NCBI RefSeq assembly: GCF_002735925.1
Contig: NZ_PEDL01000011.1
Coordinates: forward strand, 1 to 64,000
Direction: 5' to 3'
DNA length: 64,000 bases
Source: Sporanaerobium hydrogeniformans
GTDB taxonomy: Bacteria > Bacillota > Clostridia > Lachnospirales > Cellulosilyticaceae
In this document: positions 27,146 through 35,627 of the stretch, piece after piece
Position numbering within the stretch: the first letter of the stretch is position 1
How the letters are laid out: each line of letters starts with the position of its first letter
Notes under the pieces: model-generated
What the model was told of the DNA's origin: nothing
What the model saw: the letters and a program-made list of their open reading frames with translations, nothing else
Databases searched by the model: none
Made by a program: the position numbers and the translations under genes

Positions 27146-27149
27146 CGTT

Positions 27150-28769
27150 TTATTCGCTCCAAGTAACTTGTGGTAATTCAATGCCATATAGTTTAGCTTC
27201 ATAACCTGTTAGCTTGGTACTATAAGCCATTAATGTTGTATCATTAAACAATGGAATGACTGGAAGTTCCTTGGTAGATATTTCTTGGATACGATTATAG
27301 CACTCCGTGCGTACTGTCATATCAAGGGCTTCTGAGGCTTTTGCCATTAGTTCATCCACTTCATCACTTTGATAGCCTAATACATAATTTTGATTATGAT
27401 CACCTGATGTAAGCATAAAACGGCGGAAAATGGTAGCAGGCTCAGAATTAGATAACCCTTGCTGTAAACGCGCTAAACCATACTCCCCTTTCTTCATTTC
27501 TTCTTTCATTGTAGCCATTTCCATTGGCTGAAGCTCACAGTTAATACCTATTTCAGAAAGCCAAGAAGAAATCAGCTCTGCTTCTGCCTTTTGGGTAGCT
27601 TCTCCACTGTTATACAGATAAGTTACTGTTATCTTTTCATCTCCTAGAACTTCTTGAGCGAGAGCTTTTGCCTGCTCCATATTTTCATTAACTGGAATTT
27701 CTTTGTAAAATGGAGTGGCATAATTAAGAATATTAGTAGTTGGTGTAGCAAAACCATAGTAAAGTTCATCTGTCAACATATTGCGGTCAAGAGCAAGACT
27801 AAGGGCTTGTCTCATACGTACATCATTGAAAGGGAAAGTTGTTCCATTAACAGCTAAAAAGCGAATCATAGTAGATTTAGTGGTGGTTAAAGCAAAATCT
27901 TCACTGCCTTCTAATTCTACAGCAAGTGCAGCCGGAATAGCATTAAGGTCAATGACTCCCATTATTTCTCCAGCTTTAAGTGCTGAGAATCGTGTATCCG
28001 CATCAGGTATTACCTTTATACGCATTGTTTTAGCTTTTGCTTTTTCACCATAATAATCTTCATTACGTTCTAAAAGAACATATTCATTGAGCACATTTTC
28101 CTTCATTTTAAAAGGTCCTGTTCCTTGTACAATACCTTTAAAATTGCCTTCTTCATCAAAGCCAGTAGGACTAAAGATGGCACTTCCAAAATTCACCATA
28201 TTGTAAAGCTGTGTAGGAGAAGGTACAGAGAAGGTTAAACAGATTTGATACTCTCCTGTCTTCTCATAACCTGTTAAGTTAGGATAGTGAGAGTCTATAT
28301 CCAATGGGTAAAAGGAGGATTTTTTGATCCCCATCTTCATACGATCAAAGTTTGCAATAACTGCATCTGCATTAAAGTCTGTACCATCATGAAATTGAAC
28401 ACCTTGACGTAAGTTAAATGTCCATCTTGTTCCATCTTCACTCATTTCCCAGCTTTCTGCTAGACAAGGGATAGGAGCAGCATTCTCATCTTGAGTAATT
28501 AAAGGCTCCCATACATAGAGAATTTTACTACAATAATAACCATCTTTTTCACCTGGTGCTAAATTACGGTAACCTGCCAGTACAATCTCTGTATCATTAT
28601 CCACTTGGGGCTCATTAGACTCTGCTGGCTTCTGAGTTTGTTCTGCGGCTTCCTTGGATGCATTATTATTGACGTTAGTTTTATTACATCCTATACTCCC
28701 TAATAACATTATTAATACCATTATGCTAGCCATTATTGACTTTAATAAATTTTTTCTTAAAAATTTCAT
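27150..28769 (-). CDS. Family 5 substrate-binding lipoprotein (NikA/OppA-like)
   Basis: A 539-residue extracytoplasmic solute-binding protein. The signal peptide has a lipobox GSIGC with Cys28 as the lipid anchor, followed by an Asn/Ala/Glu-rich linker. The family 5 signature is seen in LAESWEMSEDGTRWTFNLRQ and GVQFHDGTDFNADAVIANFDRM. ILNYATPFYKEIPVN fits NikA/OppA proteins. The CDS starts at 28769 with AGGAGG 10 nt upstream; longer starts have none. It lies 44 nt after the methyltransferase gene, within the same riboswitch-led operon. The ligand is unknown: Ni or Co complex, peptide or opine-like metallophore are all family options. Confidence 0.88.
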   Translation of the reverse strand: MKFLRKNLLKSIMASIMVLIMLLGSIGCNKTNVNNNASKEAAEQTQKPAESNEPQVDNDTEIVLAGYRNLAPGEKDGYYCSKILYVWEPLITQDENAAPIPCLAESWEMSEDGTRWTFNLRQGVQFHDGTDFNADAVIANFDRMKMGIKKSSFYPLDIDSHYPNLTGYEKTGEYQICLTFSVPSPTQLYNMVNFGSAIFSPTGFDEEGNFKGIVQGTGPFKMKENVLNEYVLLERNEDYYGEKAKAKTMRIKVIPDADTRFSALKAGEIMGVIDLNAIPAALAVELEGSEDFALTTTKSTMIRFLAVNGTTFPFNDVRMRQALSLALDRNMLTDELYYGFATPTTNILNYATPFYKEIPVNENMEQAKALAQEVLGDEKITVTYLYNSGEATQKAEAELISSWLSEIGINCELQPMEMATMKEEMKKGEYGLARLQQGLSNSEPATIFRRFMLTSGDHNQNYVLGYQSDEVDELMAKASEALDMTVRTECYNRIQEISTKELPVIPLFNDTTLMAYSTKLTGYEAKLYGIELPQVTWSE

Positions 28770-28813
28770 TGCTTCTTTTCCTCCTCTTATGTTTAAACTA
28801 CAGTTATTTTTTG

Positions 28814-29659
28814 CTACTTCTTGAATGTTTCCCAAACTAACAACTCTGATGTAAATACGTAACGACATATTAAGGCTCCATCAGCAAGTGGTTCATGATA
28901 TTGGAGTAACACTGTTTCCAAGCTTTCTCTGTCATATGTACCACAAATCATCCTTTCTGCATTAGCAACGAGTTCATCTATAGAAGAATAAACATAGTTC
29001 CTTTGATTAGGAATCTCTATTCGTCTTGCCTGGATTCCTAGCTCACTTAAAATCTTCTGTAGCTCTTTACATCCAACTCGAGTATAACGTACAGGAAGAT
29101 GAAGCTCTTTTTCTAATGCTGGCAACCAAGGTAATTCTGGTGGAGAGTTCATACCAATTACACATAAACGCGATGCAGCCTGATGCATTTTAAGGAGATT
29201 TTCTTCAATATGTGTCATACGATAAAAACAGTTATAGCCAAATACTAAGTCATAGGTAGGTACACTTATATCCACCTCTTCCCAAGGGCTACATAGCAGG
29301 TGAGGAACTAATAATCCTTTTTCCTTAGCTTCTTTGTTTAAATAATCTAAGTTATCTTGAGAAATATCTACACAAGTAAGTTGTTTACAATGCTTTGCTA
29401 AAAAAAAGGTATAATTACCCCATCCAGGACCCATTTCAAGGGCTGAATGAATCTTATACGTTTGAAGAAGTTGGAGTAATTCTTTACAAATAGGCTCTCT
29501 ATAAGAATCCAAAGCTAGTTGTCCTGTTTTTTGTCGTAAACGCCAAAATTCTTTTTCAACCTCCTCACTTTGCGCACGTAATGTCAGTTTTCCATCAGGA
29601 AGTTTCAGTTTAGCACGCCATGCATTCCCAGTCTCTGTTTGAATTTTTTTTGAAATCAT
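28814..29659 (-). CDS. Class I SAM-dependent methyltransferase led by a cobalamin riboswitch
   Basis: A 281-residue Rossmann methyltransferase. Motif I is LEMGPGWGNYTF (Glu75 to Gly81 core) and the acidic residue that binds the SAM ribose is Asp98 (TCVDISQ). YDLVFGYNCFYRM is the motif IV region. The N-terminal 60 residues are charged and helical and the C-terminal 100 residues are unassigned. It is the first gene of a six-gene operon with a complete NikABCDE-like importer and sits directly behind a cobalamin riboswitch. The ATG at 29659 follows a hairpin that buries its AAAGGA site. It does not look like a CobA/CbiF-type precorrin methylase. The substrate is unknown; a metallophore or import ligand is my inference. 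Confidence 0.8.
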   Translation of the reverse strand: MISKKIQTETGNAWRAKLKLPDGKLTLRAQSEEVEKEFWRLRQKTGQLALDSYREPICKELLQLLQTYKIHSALEMGPGWGNYTFFLAKHCKQLTCVDISQDNLDYLNKEAKEKGLLVPHLLCSPWEEVDISVPTYDLVFGYNCFYRMTHIEENLLKMHQAASRLCVIGMNSPPELPWLPALEKELHLPVRYTRVGCKELQKILSELGIQARRIEIPNQRNYVYSSIDELVANAERMICGTYDRESLETVLLQYHEPLADGALICRYVFTSELLVWETFKK

Positions 29660-29664
29660 AAAAA

Positions 29665-29719
29665 CGACCATCCTTTCTGACTGAACCCTAGAAGGGCATC
29701 TTGACAGAAAGAATGGTCG
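29665..29719 (-). promoter_or_regulatory. Riboswitch expression platform: hairpin hiding the ribosome site
   Basis: The arms CGACCATTCTTTCTG and CAGAAAGGATGGTCG (one mismatch) form a 15-bp stem. Its 3' arm contains AAAGGA, the only ribosome site of the methyltransferase gene, and it is followed by TTTTT and then the ATG. It could act as an intrinsic terminator or block translation. Confidence 0.72.
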
Positions 29720-29733
29720 CAATAATACACCCC

Positions 29734-29769
29734 AAAAAAGGATATGTTTACTTAAAAGTCTTTTATCCT
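29734..29769 (-). terminator. Second T-tailed hairpin in the riboswitch leader
   Basis: On the minus strand AGGATA .. TATCCT is followed by six T, between the aptamer and the ribosome-site hairpin. The stem is short (6 bp) with a long loop, so this is a weaker candidate. Confidence 0.4.
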
Positions 29770-29814
29770 ATCTTTGAGTATCATTATTTTAATCAGTCTC
29801 CAGCCAAGCTGTCT

Positions 29815-30008
29815 CCACGCAGCAAACTAGAATTCAAACTGTGTAAGCAGGCTTTCTGACTCATACAGATACATACCTTCGCCTTCTCAGGAATAAGCTT
29901 TCCCAATGGCATATGAAGGTACCAATGTATTTACAGCGGCGGGACCGTGTGGGATTCTCACCCAACTTTCCTAGCAGCATAAGCTGCATACTCTTACATA
30001 GCACCTTC
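29815..30008 (-). ncRNA. Cobalamin (B12) riboswitch aptamer
   Basis: Minus-strand reading shows the class hallmarks in order: AAGGTGCTA at the 5' side, GGGTGAGAATCCCACACGG, then CCCGCCGCTGTAA, and finally the B12 box AGTCAGAAAGCCTGC at 29847-29861. These match the conserved core of cobalamin riboswitches, which fold on adenosyl- or hydroxocobalamin and switch expression off. The aptamer starts within a few nt of the predicted transcription start. It leads the methyltransferase-NikABCDE-like operon. Confidence 0.95.
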
Positions 30009-30036
30009 ATTCTATCATTTATTTAAAATTTGTCAA
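30009..30036 (-). promoter_or_regulatory. Sigma-A promoter of the riboswitch operon
   Basis: On the minus strand TTGACA (30031-30036) and TAGAAT (30009-30014) are 16 nt apart, directly before the aptamer. Confidence 0.72.
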
Positions 30037-30088
30037 TAAATTTTATAAATCGACAATACATTTTTTTGCAAAAATGAACACATAAAGA

Positions 30089-30117
30089 AAAGATGCCAAT
30101 CGCTTGATTGACATCTT
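30089..30117 (-). terminator. Terminator after the tRNA-Gly/tRNA-Pro unit
   Basis: On the minus strand AAGATG.CAATC / GATTG.CATCTT with a 4-nt loop is followed by TTCTTT, 50 nt after tRNA-Pro. Confidence 0.72.
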
Positions 30118-30168
30118 CTTTATATAAACCATAGATACTCCGTAATACCTTTTAAAAAGCAAAAAAAA

Positions 30169-30243
30169 TCGGGGTGACAGGACTCGAACCTGCGACCTCC
30201 TGATCCCAAATCAGGCGCTCTAGCCAAACTGAGCCACACCCCG
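30169..30243 (-). tRNA. tRNA-Pro (TGG)
   Basis: A full cloverleaf is read on the minus strand. Anticodon stem CCTGA/TCAGG encloses TTTGGGA, anticodon TGG. The GGTTCGAGTCC T-arm and a CGGGGTG/CACCCCG acceptor stem are present. Cotranscribed with tRNA-Gly just upstream. Confidence 0.95.
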
Positions 30244-30246
30244 ATA

Positions 30247-30319
30247 AGCGCGAGACGGGACTCGAACCCGCGACCCTCTCCTTGGCAAGGAGATGCTCTA
30301 CCAACTGAGCCACTCGCGC
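30247..30319 (-). tRNA. tRNA-Gly (GCC)
   Basis: Cloverleaf on the minus strand with acceptor GCGCGAG/CTCGCGC, anticodon loop TTGCCAA (anticodon GCC) and T-arm GGGTTCGAGTCCC. First of a two-tRNA unit with its own promoter at 30363-30391. Confidence 0.95.
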
Positions 30320-30362
30320 ATATCACTTATAATATGCTTGTCGAACCATTCCGACGAAAATT

Positions 30363-30391
30363 ATGATATCACACATTACATAGAGTGTCAA
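30363..30391 (-). promoter_or_regulatory. Promoter of the tRNA-Gly/tRNA-Pro unit
   Basis: On the minus strand TTGACA (30386-30391) and TATCAT (30363-30368) are 17 nt apart, about 45 nt ahead of tRNA-Gly. Confidence 0.75.
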
Positions 30392-30429
30392 CCTCTTTAT
30401 GTGTAAATTTTGCCATTAAGTTGAAATGA

Positions 30430-30855
30430 TTATTTTATTTGAGAAGAATAAGATTTTATCCATGCAATACGTGCATCAATCTTGCTTTTTAGCTCTGCTG
30501 CGTATTTAAAGGTTGGTTTTACCTTTCCAAAATGCTCATCTAATAATTGATCAATGGCTTGTTGCTGCATTGTTCCTCCACGCACTTCTTGGGTGGCTTT
30601 TAAAAGATGCTTTTCATCTTTACTTTCTATATCTATCTCTTTTTCACAAGTTATCTCTTCTATGTTCCCTATTAAAAGAAGTTTTTCTTCATCTGTTACT
30701 TCTATGGTATCTTGAGTAAGGAATTCCCCCATTGACTTTAAAGTACTATAAACTTCATCTGATACTTTTAATGAAGCTATTTCTTCCTCTTCAATCTCTT
30801 CATCAAGTACCGATAGCTCTAATTTCCCTTTCTTTAAATAATAGCCATCTTTCAT
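30430..30855 (-). CDS. Hypothetical acidic protein
   Basis: A 141-residue protein I do not recognise. The first two thirds are very acidic (VLDEEIEEEEIASLKV, EEITCEKEIDIESKDE), and the last third is basic and helical (VKPTFKYAAELKSKIDARIAWIKSY). It has no signal peptide and no membrane helix. The start at 30855 is set by AAGGAGGTG 7 nt upstream; an ATG at 30924 lacks a site. A TATAAT lies at 30895-30900 within the trailing side of a large hairpin that ends the ysxC operon. Downstream is the tRNA-Gly promoter. No functional call is made. Confidence 0.65.
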   Translation of the reverse strand: MKDGYYLKKGKLELSVLDEEIEEEEIASLKVSDEVYSTLKSMGEFLTQDTIEVTDEEKLLLIGNIEEITCEKEIDIESKDEKHLLKATQEVRGGTMQQQAIDQLLDEHFGKVKPTFKYAAELKSKIDARIAWIKSYSSQIK

Positions 30856-30903
30856 TTCTTGCCACCTCCTTACTTTTTTCATCCTTCTCTTTTTATTATA
30901 ATG

Positions 30904-30993
30904 AAAAACTGCTGTAAAATTCAATAGCTAACTAACAAATATTATGTTTTTTTACAATTTTTGTTAGTTTGATACTTATTGAATGCACAGCAG
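30904..30993 (-). terminator. Large nested hairpin ending the ysxC operon
   Basis: Three stem segments pair in register: CTGCTGT/ACAGCAG (30909-30915 with 30987-30993), ATTCAATA/TATTGAAT (30919-30926 with 30977-30984) and AACTAACAAA/TTTGTTAGTT (30930-30939 with 30960-30969). On the minus strand TTTTTC follows the outer arm, so it can work as an unusually long terminator. Confidence 0.62.
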
Positions 30994-31011
30994 CTTCTCT
31001 TTTTATTCTTA

Positions 31012-31602
31012 CTAGTCTTCTAATTGATTCTTCTCAATTATTTCCCATAACTCTTCTTTCCCTTGCTTCGTTTCAGCCGAAAAACCTATTAAGCTATCTG
31101 CTTGCGTAAGTCCCAGACCTTTTTTAATCATACTTAGATGCTTTTGAACCTGACTTCTTTTTATTTTGTCCATTTTAGTAGCTACTACAATAACCCCTTT
31201 GTGATAATGCGAAATCCATTCATACATCATCTTATCATTAGCTCCAACCTCATGTCTGATGTCAATAAGCAAGATGACCTTTTGTAACTCCTGCCTATCT
31301 TGTAAATAGCCATCAATAAGTTTTCCCCATTTTTCTCTTTCTGTTTTAGAAACTTTGGCATAGCCATAACCAGGCAAATCCACAAACATAAACTGATCCT
31401 GTACCTTATAAAAGTTAATTGTTTGCGTTTTACCAGGTTGTGAACTCGTTCTCGCAAGAGCCTTGCGATTAACAAGGGTATTGATAAGGGAAGATTTTCC
31501 TACATTCGACTTACCTGCAAATACAATTTCAGGTAAATCGTGTTCTGGAAATTGACTCTTATTTCCAGCTGTTATGATCATTTCTGCTTTTGTTACATTC
31601 AT
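31012..31602 (-). CDS. ysxC: YsxC/EngB ribosome-biogenesis GTPase
   Basis: A 196-residue TrmE-Era-class GTPase with G1 GKSNVGKSS, G3 DLPGYG and G4 TKMDK. The insertion GYAKVSKTEREKWG is specific to the EngB/YihA/YsxC family, which is essential for late assembly of the 50S subunit. It starts 14 nt after lonA, as in Bacillus subtilis where lonA and ysxC are neighbours. Cytoplasmic. It is the last gene of the proteostasis run and is followed by the large hairpin at 30904-30993. Confidence 0.96.
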   Translation of the reverse strand: MNVTKAEMIITAGNKSQFPEHDLPEIVFAGKSNVGKSSLINTLVNRKALARTSSQPGKTQTINFYKVQDQFMFVDLPGYGYAKVSKTEREKWGKLIDGYLQDRQELQKVILLIDIRHEVGANDKMMYEWISHYHKGVIVVATKMDKIKRSQVQKHLSMIKKGLGLTQADSLIGFSAETKQGKEELWEIIEKNQLED

Positions 31603-31616
31603 CTTAAAGCTCCTTT

Positions 31617-33917
31617 TTAAATAAATACATGCTCAAGTACCTCATCCATCGTACTTGCATAAACAATTTCTAGTTCTTCTAAAATGCTTGCATCTATCTC
31701 TTTTATAGTTCTTTCATTTTGCTTAGGTAAAATCACAAGCTTTATACCAGCTCTCTTAGCTGCTAAAAGCTTTTCTTTCAGTCCACCAATAGCTAATACG
31801 CGCCCTCTGATGGTAATTTCACCAGTCATAGCCACATCCGCTCTTACTGGTTTTTTGCTAAGTGCTGATATGATTGCTATTGCCATTGTAATGCCTGCTG
31901 AAGGACCATCCTTAGGCACTGCTCCTTCTGGGATGTGAATATGTATATCATACTCCTTATGAAAATTCTCTTGGATTTGCAACGTAGTGGCAACAGAACG
32001 AATATAGCTCATGGCTGCCTTAGCTGATTCCTTCATTACATCTCCCATTTGTCCAGTAAGCTCTAATTGCCCTTTCCCTTTCATCACATTTACTTCAATA
32101 GAAAGGGTATCACCCCCTACTGCAGTCCAAGCTAAGCCTCTCACAATTCCTATCTCTGGCTTTTCATTTTTCTTTTCATACATATACGTTTCTTGACCTA
32201 AGTAAGCTCTTATTCTAGCTTGAGTAATGGTGAGCTGCTTAAGATTAGCTTCTACAAGTTCCTTAGCAGCCTTTCTACACAGCTTGCCTAGTATTCTCTC
32301 TAAATTCCTTACACCTGCTTCTTTTGTATAGTGCTCAATCACATATTCTAATTGAGCAGAACTTATTTTTACATTTTGTAAAGCATGTTTTTTTAGTTGA
32401 CGAGGAAGAAGATATTTTTTAGCAATTTGCATTTTTTCAAGGAGTGTATAGCTTGTTACTTCGATGATTTCCATCCGATCTAAAAGTGGCTTTGGAATAG
32501 TAGATAAGCTGTTGGCTGTTGCTATAAAGAATACCTTTGATAAATCAATAGGTAATTCTATATAGTGATCTCTGAAATGGCTGTTTTGCCCACTATCTAA
32601 AACCTCTAAAAGTGCTGCTGCTGGATCTCCTCTAAAATCTCCCATCATCTTATCAATCTCATCTAGTACCATTACAGGATTCATGGATTTAGCCTGACTA
32701 AGTCCATAGGCAAAACGCCCTGGAATAGCTCCTACATAAGTCCTTCTATGCCCTCTTATCTCTGCTTCATCTCTTAAGCCACCTAAAGAAATACGCACAT
32801 AATTCCTACCTGTTGCCTCAGCAATAGAGCGTGCAATGGACGTTTTCCCTACACCTGGTGGCCCTACCAAACATAAAATAGGAGGCTCTATATCTGGTGA
32901 AAGCTTTTTAATAGCTAAATACTCCACTACTCTCTCTTTGATTTTATTTAAACCAAAATGCTCTTTTTCTAATAGGGAGCTCGCCTTTTTAAGGGAATCT
33001 TCCTCTGATGTAAGCTGTCCCCAAGGAATGTCTAGGACACTTTCAATATAATTTTTAATAAAGCCATTTTCAGGAGAAGTAGGAGGTAGTTTTGTGAGCC
33101 TACTAAATTCCTTCTCTAGCTTATCTAAAACCTCTTGAGGTGGATTAAGATGTGCTAGTCGCTTGCGATAAATCTCAATTTCTTGACTATTACTATCCTT
33201 TTCTCCAAGCTCTTCTTGAATAACTTTAATCTGCTCTCTTAAAAAGTATTCCTTCTGAGAGGCATTTATATTCTTTTTAACCTTTGCATAGATTTTGTTT
33301 TGTTCCTTTAAGACTTCTATCTCATTTTCCAAGATAGAAATCACTTTATACATACGCTCAAGCTTATTCGTACAAGCTAATACATCTTGCTTTTTATCTA
33401 CTTCAAGTGTCATATTGGCAATAATAACATCCATCATCTGACTCGTGCTTTTTAGCCCTAAAATACCAAGTAGCATCTCTTCTGATATCCTAGAATTAAG
33501 TCTGGCATACTCCTCAAAGGTTTCTCCTAGTGTCCTTAACATCGCTTCATGATGTGCATCTAAAACTTCTTCTTGCTCTTCTAAAAGCTCAATTTCAGCC
33601 CATACAAAATCCTTTTCCACTGTTAAAATCTTAGCCCTAGCTTCACCCTTAATAAAGACTTTCACCTGGCCTTCTCTTAACTTCGTTACTTGCTTTACTT
33701 CTACTAAAGTACCAATTGTATAAATATCTTCTTCTGTAGGCTCATGAACATCTGCATCTTTCTGAGCAACTACCAATAATCTTTCATCTTCCTTCATACA
33801 TTCTTCAATAGCCTTTAGGGACTTCTCTCGCCCTACATCAAGCTGCATTACTGTTTCTGGAAACACTGTAATACCTCTTAAAGGAAGTATAGGTACACGC
33901 TTAATTTCTTTATTCAA
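31617..33917 (-). CDS. lonA: LonA, ATP-dependent protease La
   Basis: A protein of about 766 residues with the Lon N-terminal substrate-binding domain (PILPLRGITVFPETVM), a coiled-coil linker, an AAA+ module (Walker A GPPGVGKTS, Walker B VMVLDEID) and the Ser-Lys protease domain (catalytic Ser in PKDGPSAGI). It degrades damaged and regulatory proteins in the cytoplasm. I prefer the TTG at 33917, with GAGGGTG a few nt upstream, over the GTG at 33926, whose site would touch the start codon; this affects only three residues. It lies 14 nt before ysxC and 31 nt after lonB. Confidence 0.97.
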   Translation of the reverse strand: MNKEIKRVPILPLRGITVFPETVMQLDVGREKSLKAIEECMKEDERLLVVAQKDADVHEPTEEDIYTIGTLVEVKQVTKLREGQVKVFIKGEARAKILTVEKDFVWAEIELLEEQEEVLDAHHEAMLRTLGETFEEYARLNSRISEEMLLGILGLKSTSQMMDVIIANMTLEVDKKQDVLACTNKLERMYKVISILENEIEVLKEQNKIYAKVKKNINASQKEYFLREQIKVIQEELGEKDSNSQEIEIYRKRLAHLNPPQEVLDKLEKEFSRLTKLPPTSPENGFIKNYIESVLDIPWGQLTSEEDSLKKASSLLEKEHFGLNKIKERVVEYLAIKKLSPDIEPPILCLVGPPGVGKTSIARSIAEATGRNYVRISLGGLRDEAEIRGHRRTYVGAIPGRFAYGLSQAKSMNPVMVLDEIDKMMGDFRGDPAAALLEVLDSGQNSHFRDHYIELPIDLSKVFFIATANSLSTIPKPLLDRMEIIEVTSYTLLEKMQIAKKYLLPRQLKKHALQNVKISSAQLEYVIEHYTKEAGVRNLERILGKLCRKAAKELVEANLKQLTITQARIRAYLGQETYMYEKKNEKPEIGIVRGLAWTAVGGDTLSIEVNVMKGKGQLELTGQMGDVMKESAKAAMSYIRSVATTLQIQENFHKEYDIHIHIPEGAVPKDGPSAGITMAIAIISALSKKPVRADVAMTGEITIRGRVLAIGGLKEKLLAAKRAGIKLVILPKQNERTIKEIDASILEELEIVYASTMDEVLEHVFI

Positions 33918-33948
33918 TCCTATCACCCTCTTATCTTGTCTTTCTTAA

Positions 33949-35595
33949 CTATGCATGCATTATAGTGTTTGCTTTATCAATTAACGCTTCATCAAAGGCA
34001 GCTTCTACTACCTCTTCAATACGCTCCACTGCCACTATCTCAACTCCGTGATTTAAAAGAAGCTCTTGCATATTCGCCTTAGGTATAATGACCTTCTTAG
34101 CACCTGCCCTGCTTGCAGCTAGTACTTTCTCATAAACGCCTCCTACAGGACATACATCCCCTTGTATGGAAACCTCTCCTGTCATGGCAATTTCTCCTGA
34201 CACACTTTTATTGCAAATAGCAGAATATACGCTTGAAAAAATAGCTATACCTGCTGAAGGTCCATCAATTGGCATACCTGAAGGGAAATTAATATGGATG
34301 AAGTAATCATTCACCTCTATATTATATCGTATTTTAAGAATAGTTAATACATTTTCGATGGAACTTGCAACCATACTTTTTCGCTTAATGGTACTGTTTT
34401 TCATATGCAAGTCTTCCGTTTCAATAATGCCTGTTACCTTTAAAGTTCCCTGATCCTTACCCACTAAATTAGCTATTGTTTCTATTTGCAAAAGAAGTCC
34501 TGTTCCTCTTCCTGAAACAGCTAAACCATTTATTTTACCAATATGAGGCTCTGGGTTAACTCTTTGTTCTAAACGAGGTGAATACTTACCGGTTTGAACA
34601 ACCCATTCTACATCTTTTTTAGAAATCTCTCGACGGCCTTCTAAAGTAGCTAAACTATACGCTGTTTGCAACATATTTACAGCATCACGCCCATTTTGGC
34701 AGAATTTACCTAAAAATCCTTTAGCTTCTTCTGTCATAGGTAAATTCTCCCTTGTTACTACATTATCTACAATGGCAATAATCTCTTCATAAGATAAATC
34801 ATTAAAGAAGATTTCCACACAACGTGATCTTAAGGCAGGGGGAATATCTTCCGGCATTTTAGTAGTTGCACCAATTAAACGAAAATCTGCGGGTAATCCA
34901 TTTTTAAAAACATCATGTATATGCTTTGGAATATTTTCATCACTACTTGAATAATAGGAGCTCTCCAAAAACACTTTGCGATCTTCTAAAACCTTTAGAA
35001 GTTTATTCATTTGCACAGAGTGAAGCTCTCCTATTTCATCAATAAATAAAATACCTCCGTGAGCTTTTGTGACAGCTCCTGGCTTAGGTTGTGGCACACC
35101 TGCTGGCCCATAGGCACCTGCTCCTTGATAAATAGGATCATGAACTGAGCCAATCAAAGGATCCGCAATGCTTCTTTCATCAAAACGTAACGTTGTGGCA
35201 TCAATCTCTACAAACTTTGCATCCCTTTTAAAGGGAGAACCTGATGACTTTTTAGCAAGCTCTAAGGCAATACGTGCTGCCGCTGTTTTGCCTATTCCAG
35301 GTGAGCCATAAATTAATATATGTTGAGGATTCACTCCACATAAAGCAGTTTTAAGGGCTTTCATTCCATCTTTTTGCCCAATAATATCTTCTTCATTTTT
35401 AGGCCTTAGCTTCTCAGATAAAGGCTCTGTAAGAGAAATATTACGCAGGGCATTCATCCTCTCATATTGAATAACTGAATCCTTATGGATGCTACTCTTA
35501 GAACTGGTTTGCCCTTTAAGCTGCATTAAAAAATAAAGTCCTATAACAAATGAAAAAAAGAGTTGAACTCCTACCAAAAAAAACTGTATCATCAT
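33949..35595 (-). CDS. lonB: LonB, membrane-anchored sporulation Lon-type protease
   Basis: A 548-residue protein with one N-terminal membrane helix (residues 2-25), a linker, an AAA+ domain (Walker A GSPGIGKTAA, Walker B ILFIDEIGEL) and a C-terminal Lon protease domain with the catalytic Ser in PIDGPSAGIAIF. Lacking the LonA N-domain, it matches Firmicutes LonB, made in the forespore of Bacillus under sigma-F. A sigma-F-like promoter is present at 35628-35658 and a terminator separates it from clpX, so it probably has its own developmental expression. AGGAGG precedes two adjacent ATGs (35595 and 35592). Confidence 0.95.
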   Translation of the reverse strand: MMIQFFLVGVQLFFSFVIGLYFLMQLKGQTSSKSSIHKDSVIQYERMNALRNISLTEPLSEKLRPKNEEDIIGQKDGMKALKTALCGVNPQHILIYGSPGIGKTAAARIALELAKKSSGSPFKRDAKFVEIDATTLRFDERSIADPLIGSVHDPIYQGAGAYGPAGVPQPKPGAVTKAHGGILFIDEIGELHSVQMNKLLKVLEDRKVFLESSYYSSSDENIPKHIHDVFKNGLPADFRLIGATTKMPEDIPPALRSRCVEIFFNDLSYEEIIAIVDNVVTRENLPMTEEAKGFLGKFCQNGRDAVNMLQTAYSLATLEGRREISKKDVEWVVQTGKYSPRLEQRVNPEPHIGKINGLAVSGRGTGLLLQIETIANLVGKDQGTLKVTGIIETEDLHMKNSTIKRKSMVASSIENVLTILKIRYNIEVNDYFIHINFPSGMPIDGPSAGIAIFSSVYSAICNKSVSGEIAMTGEVSIQGDVCPVGGVYEKVLAASRAGAKKVIIPKANMQELLLNHGVEIVAVERIEEVVEAAFDEALIDKANTIMHA

Positions 35596-35627
35596 CTATC
35601 CTCCTGAGTATTCTACATATACTTTCC

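Noticed and set aside
30120-30326. Open frame across tRNA-Pro and tRNA-Gly
   Set aside because: It translates two complete tRNA genes and is not protein-coding.
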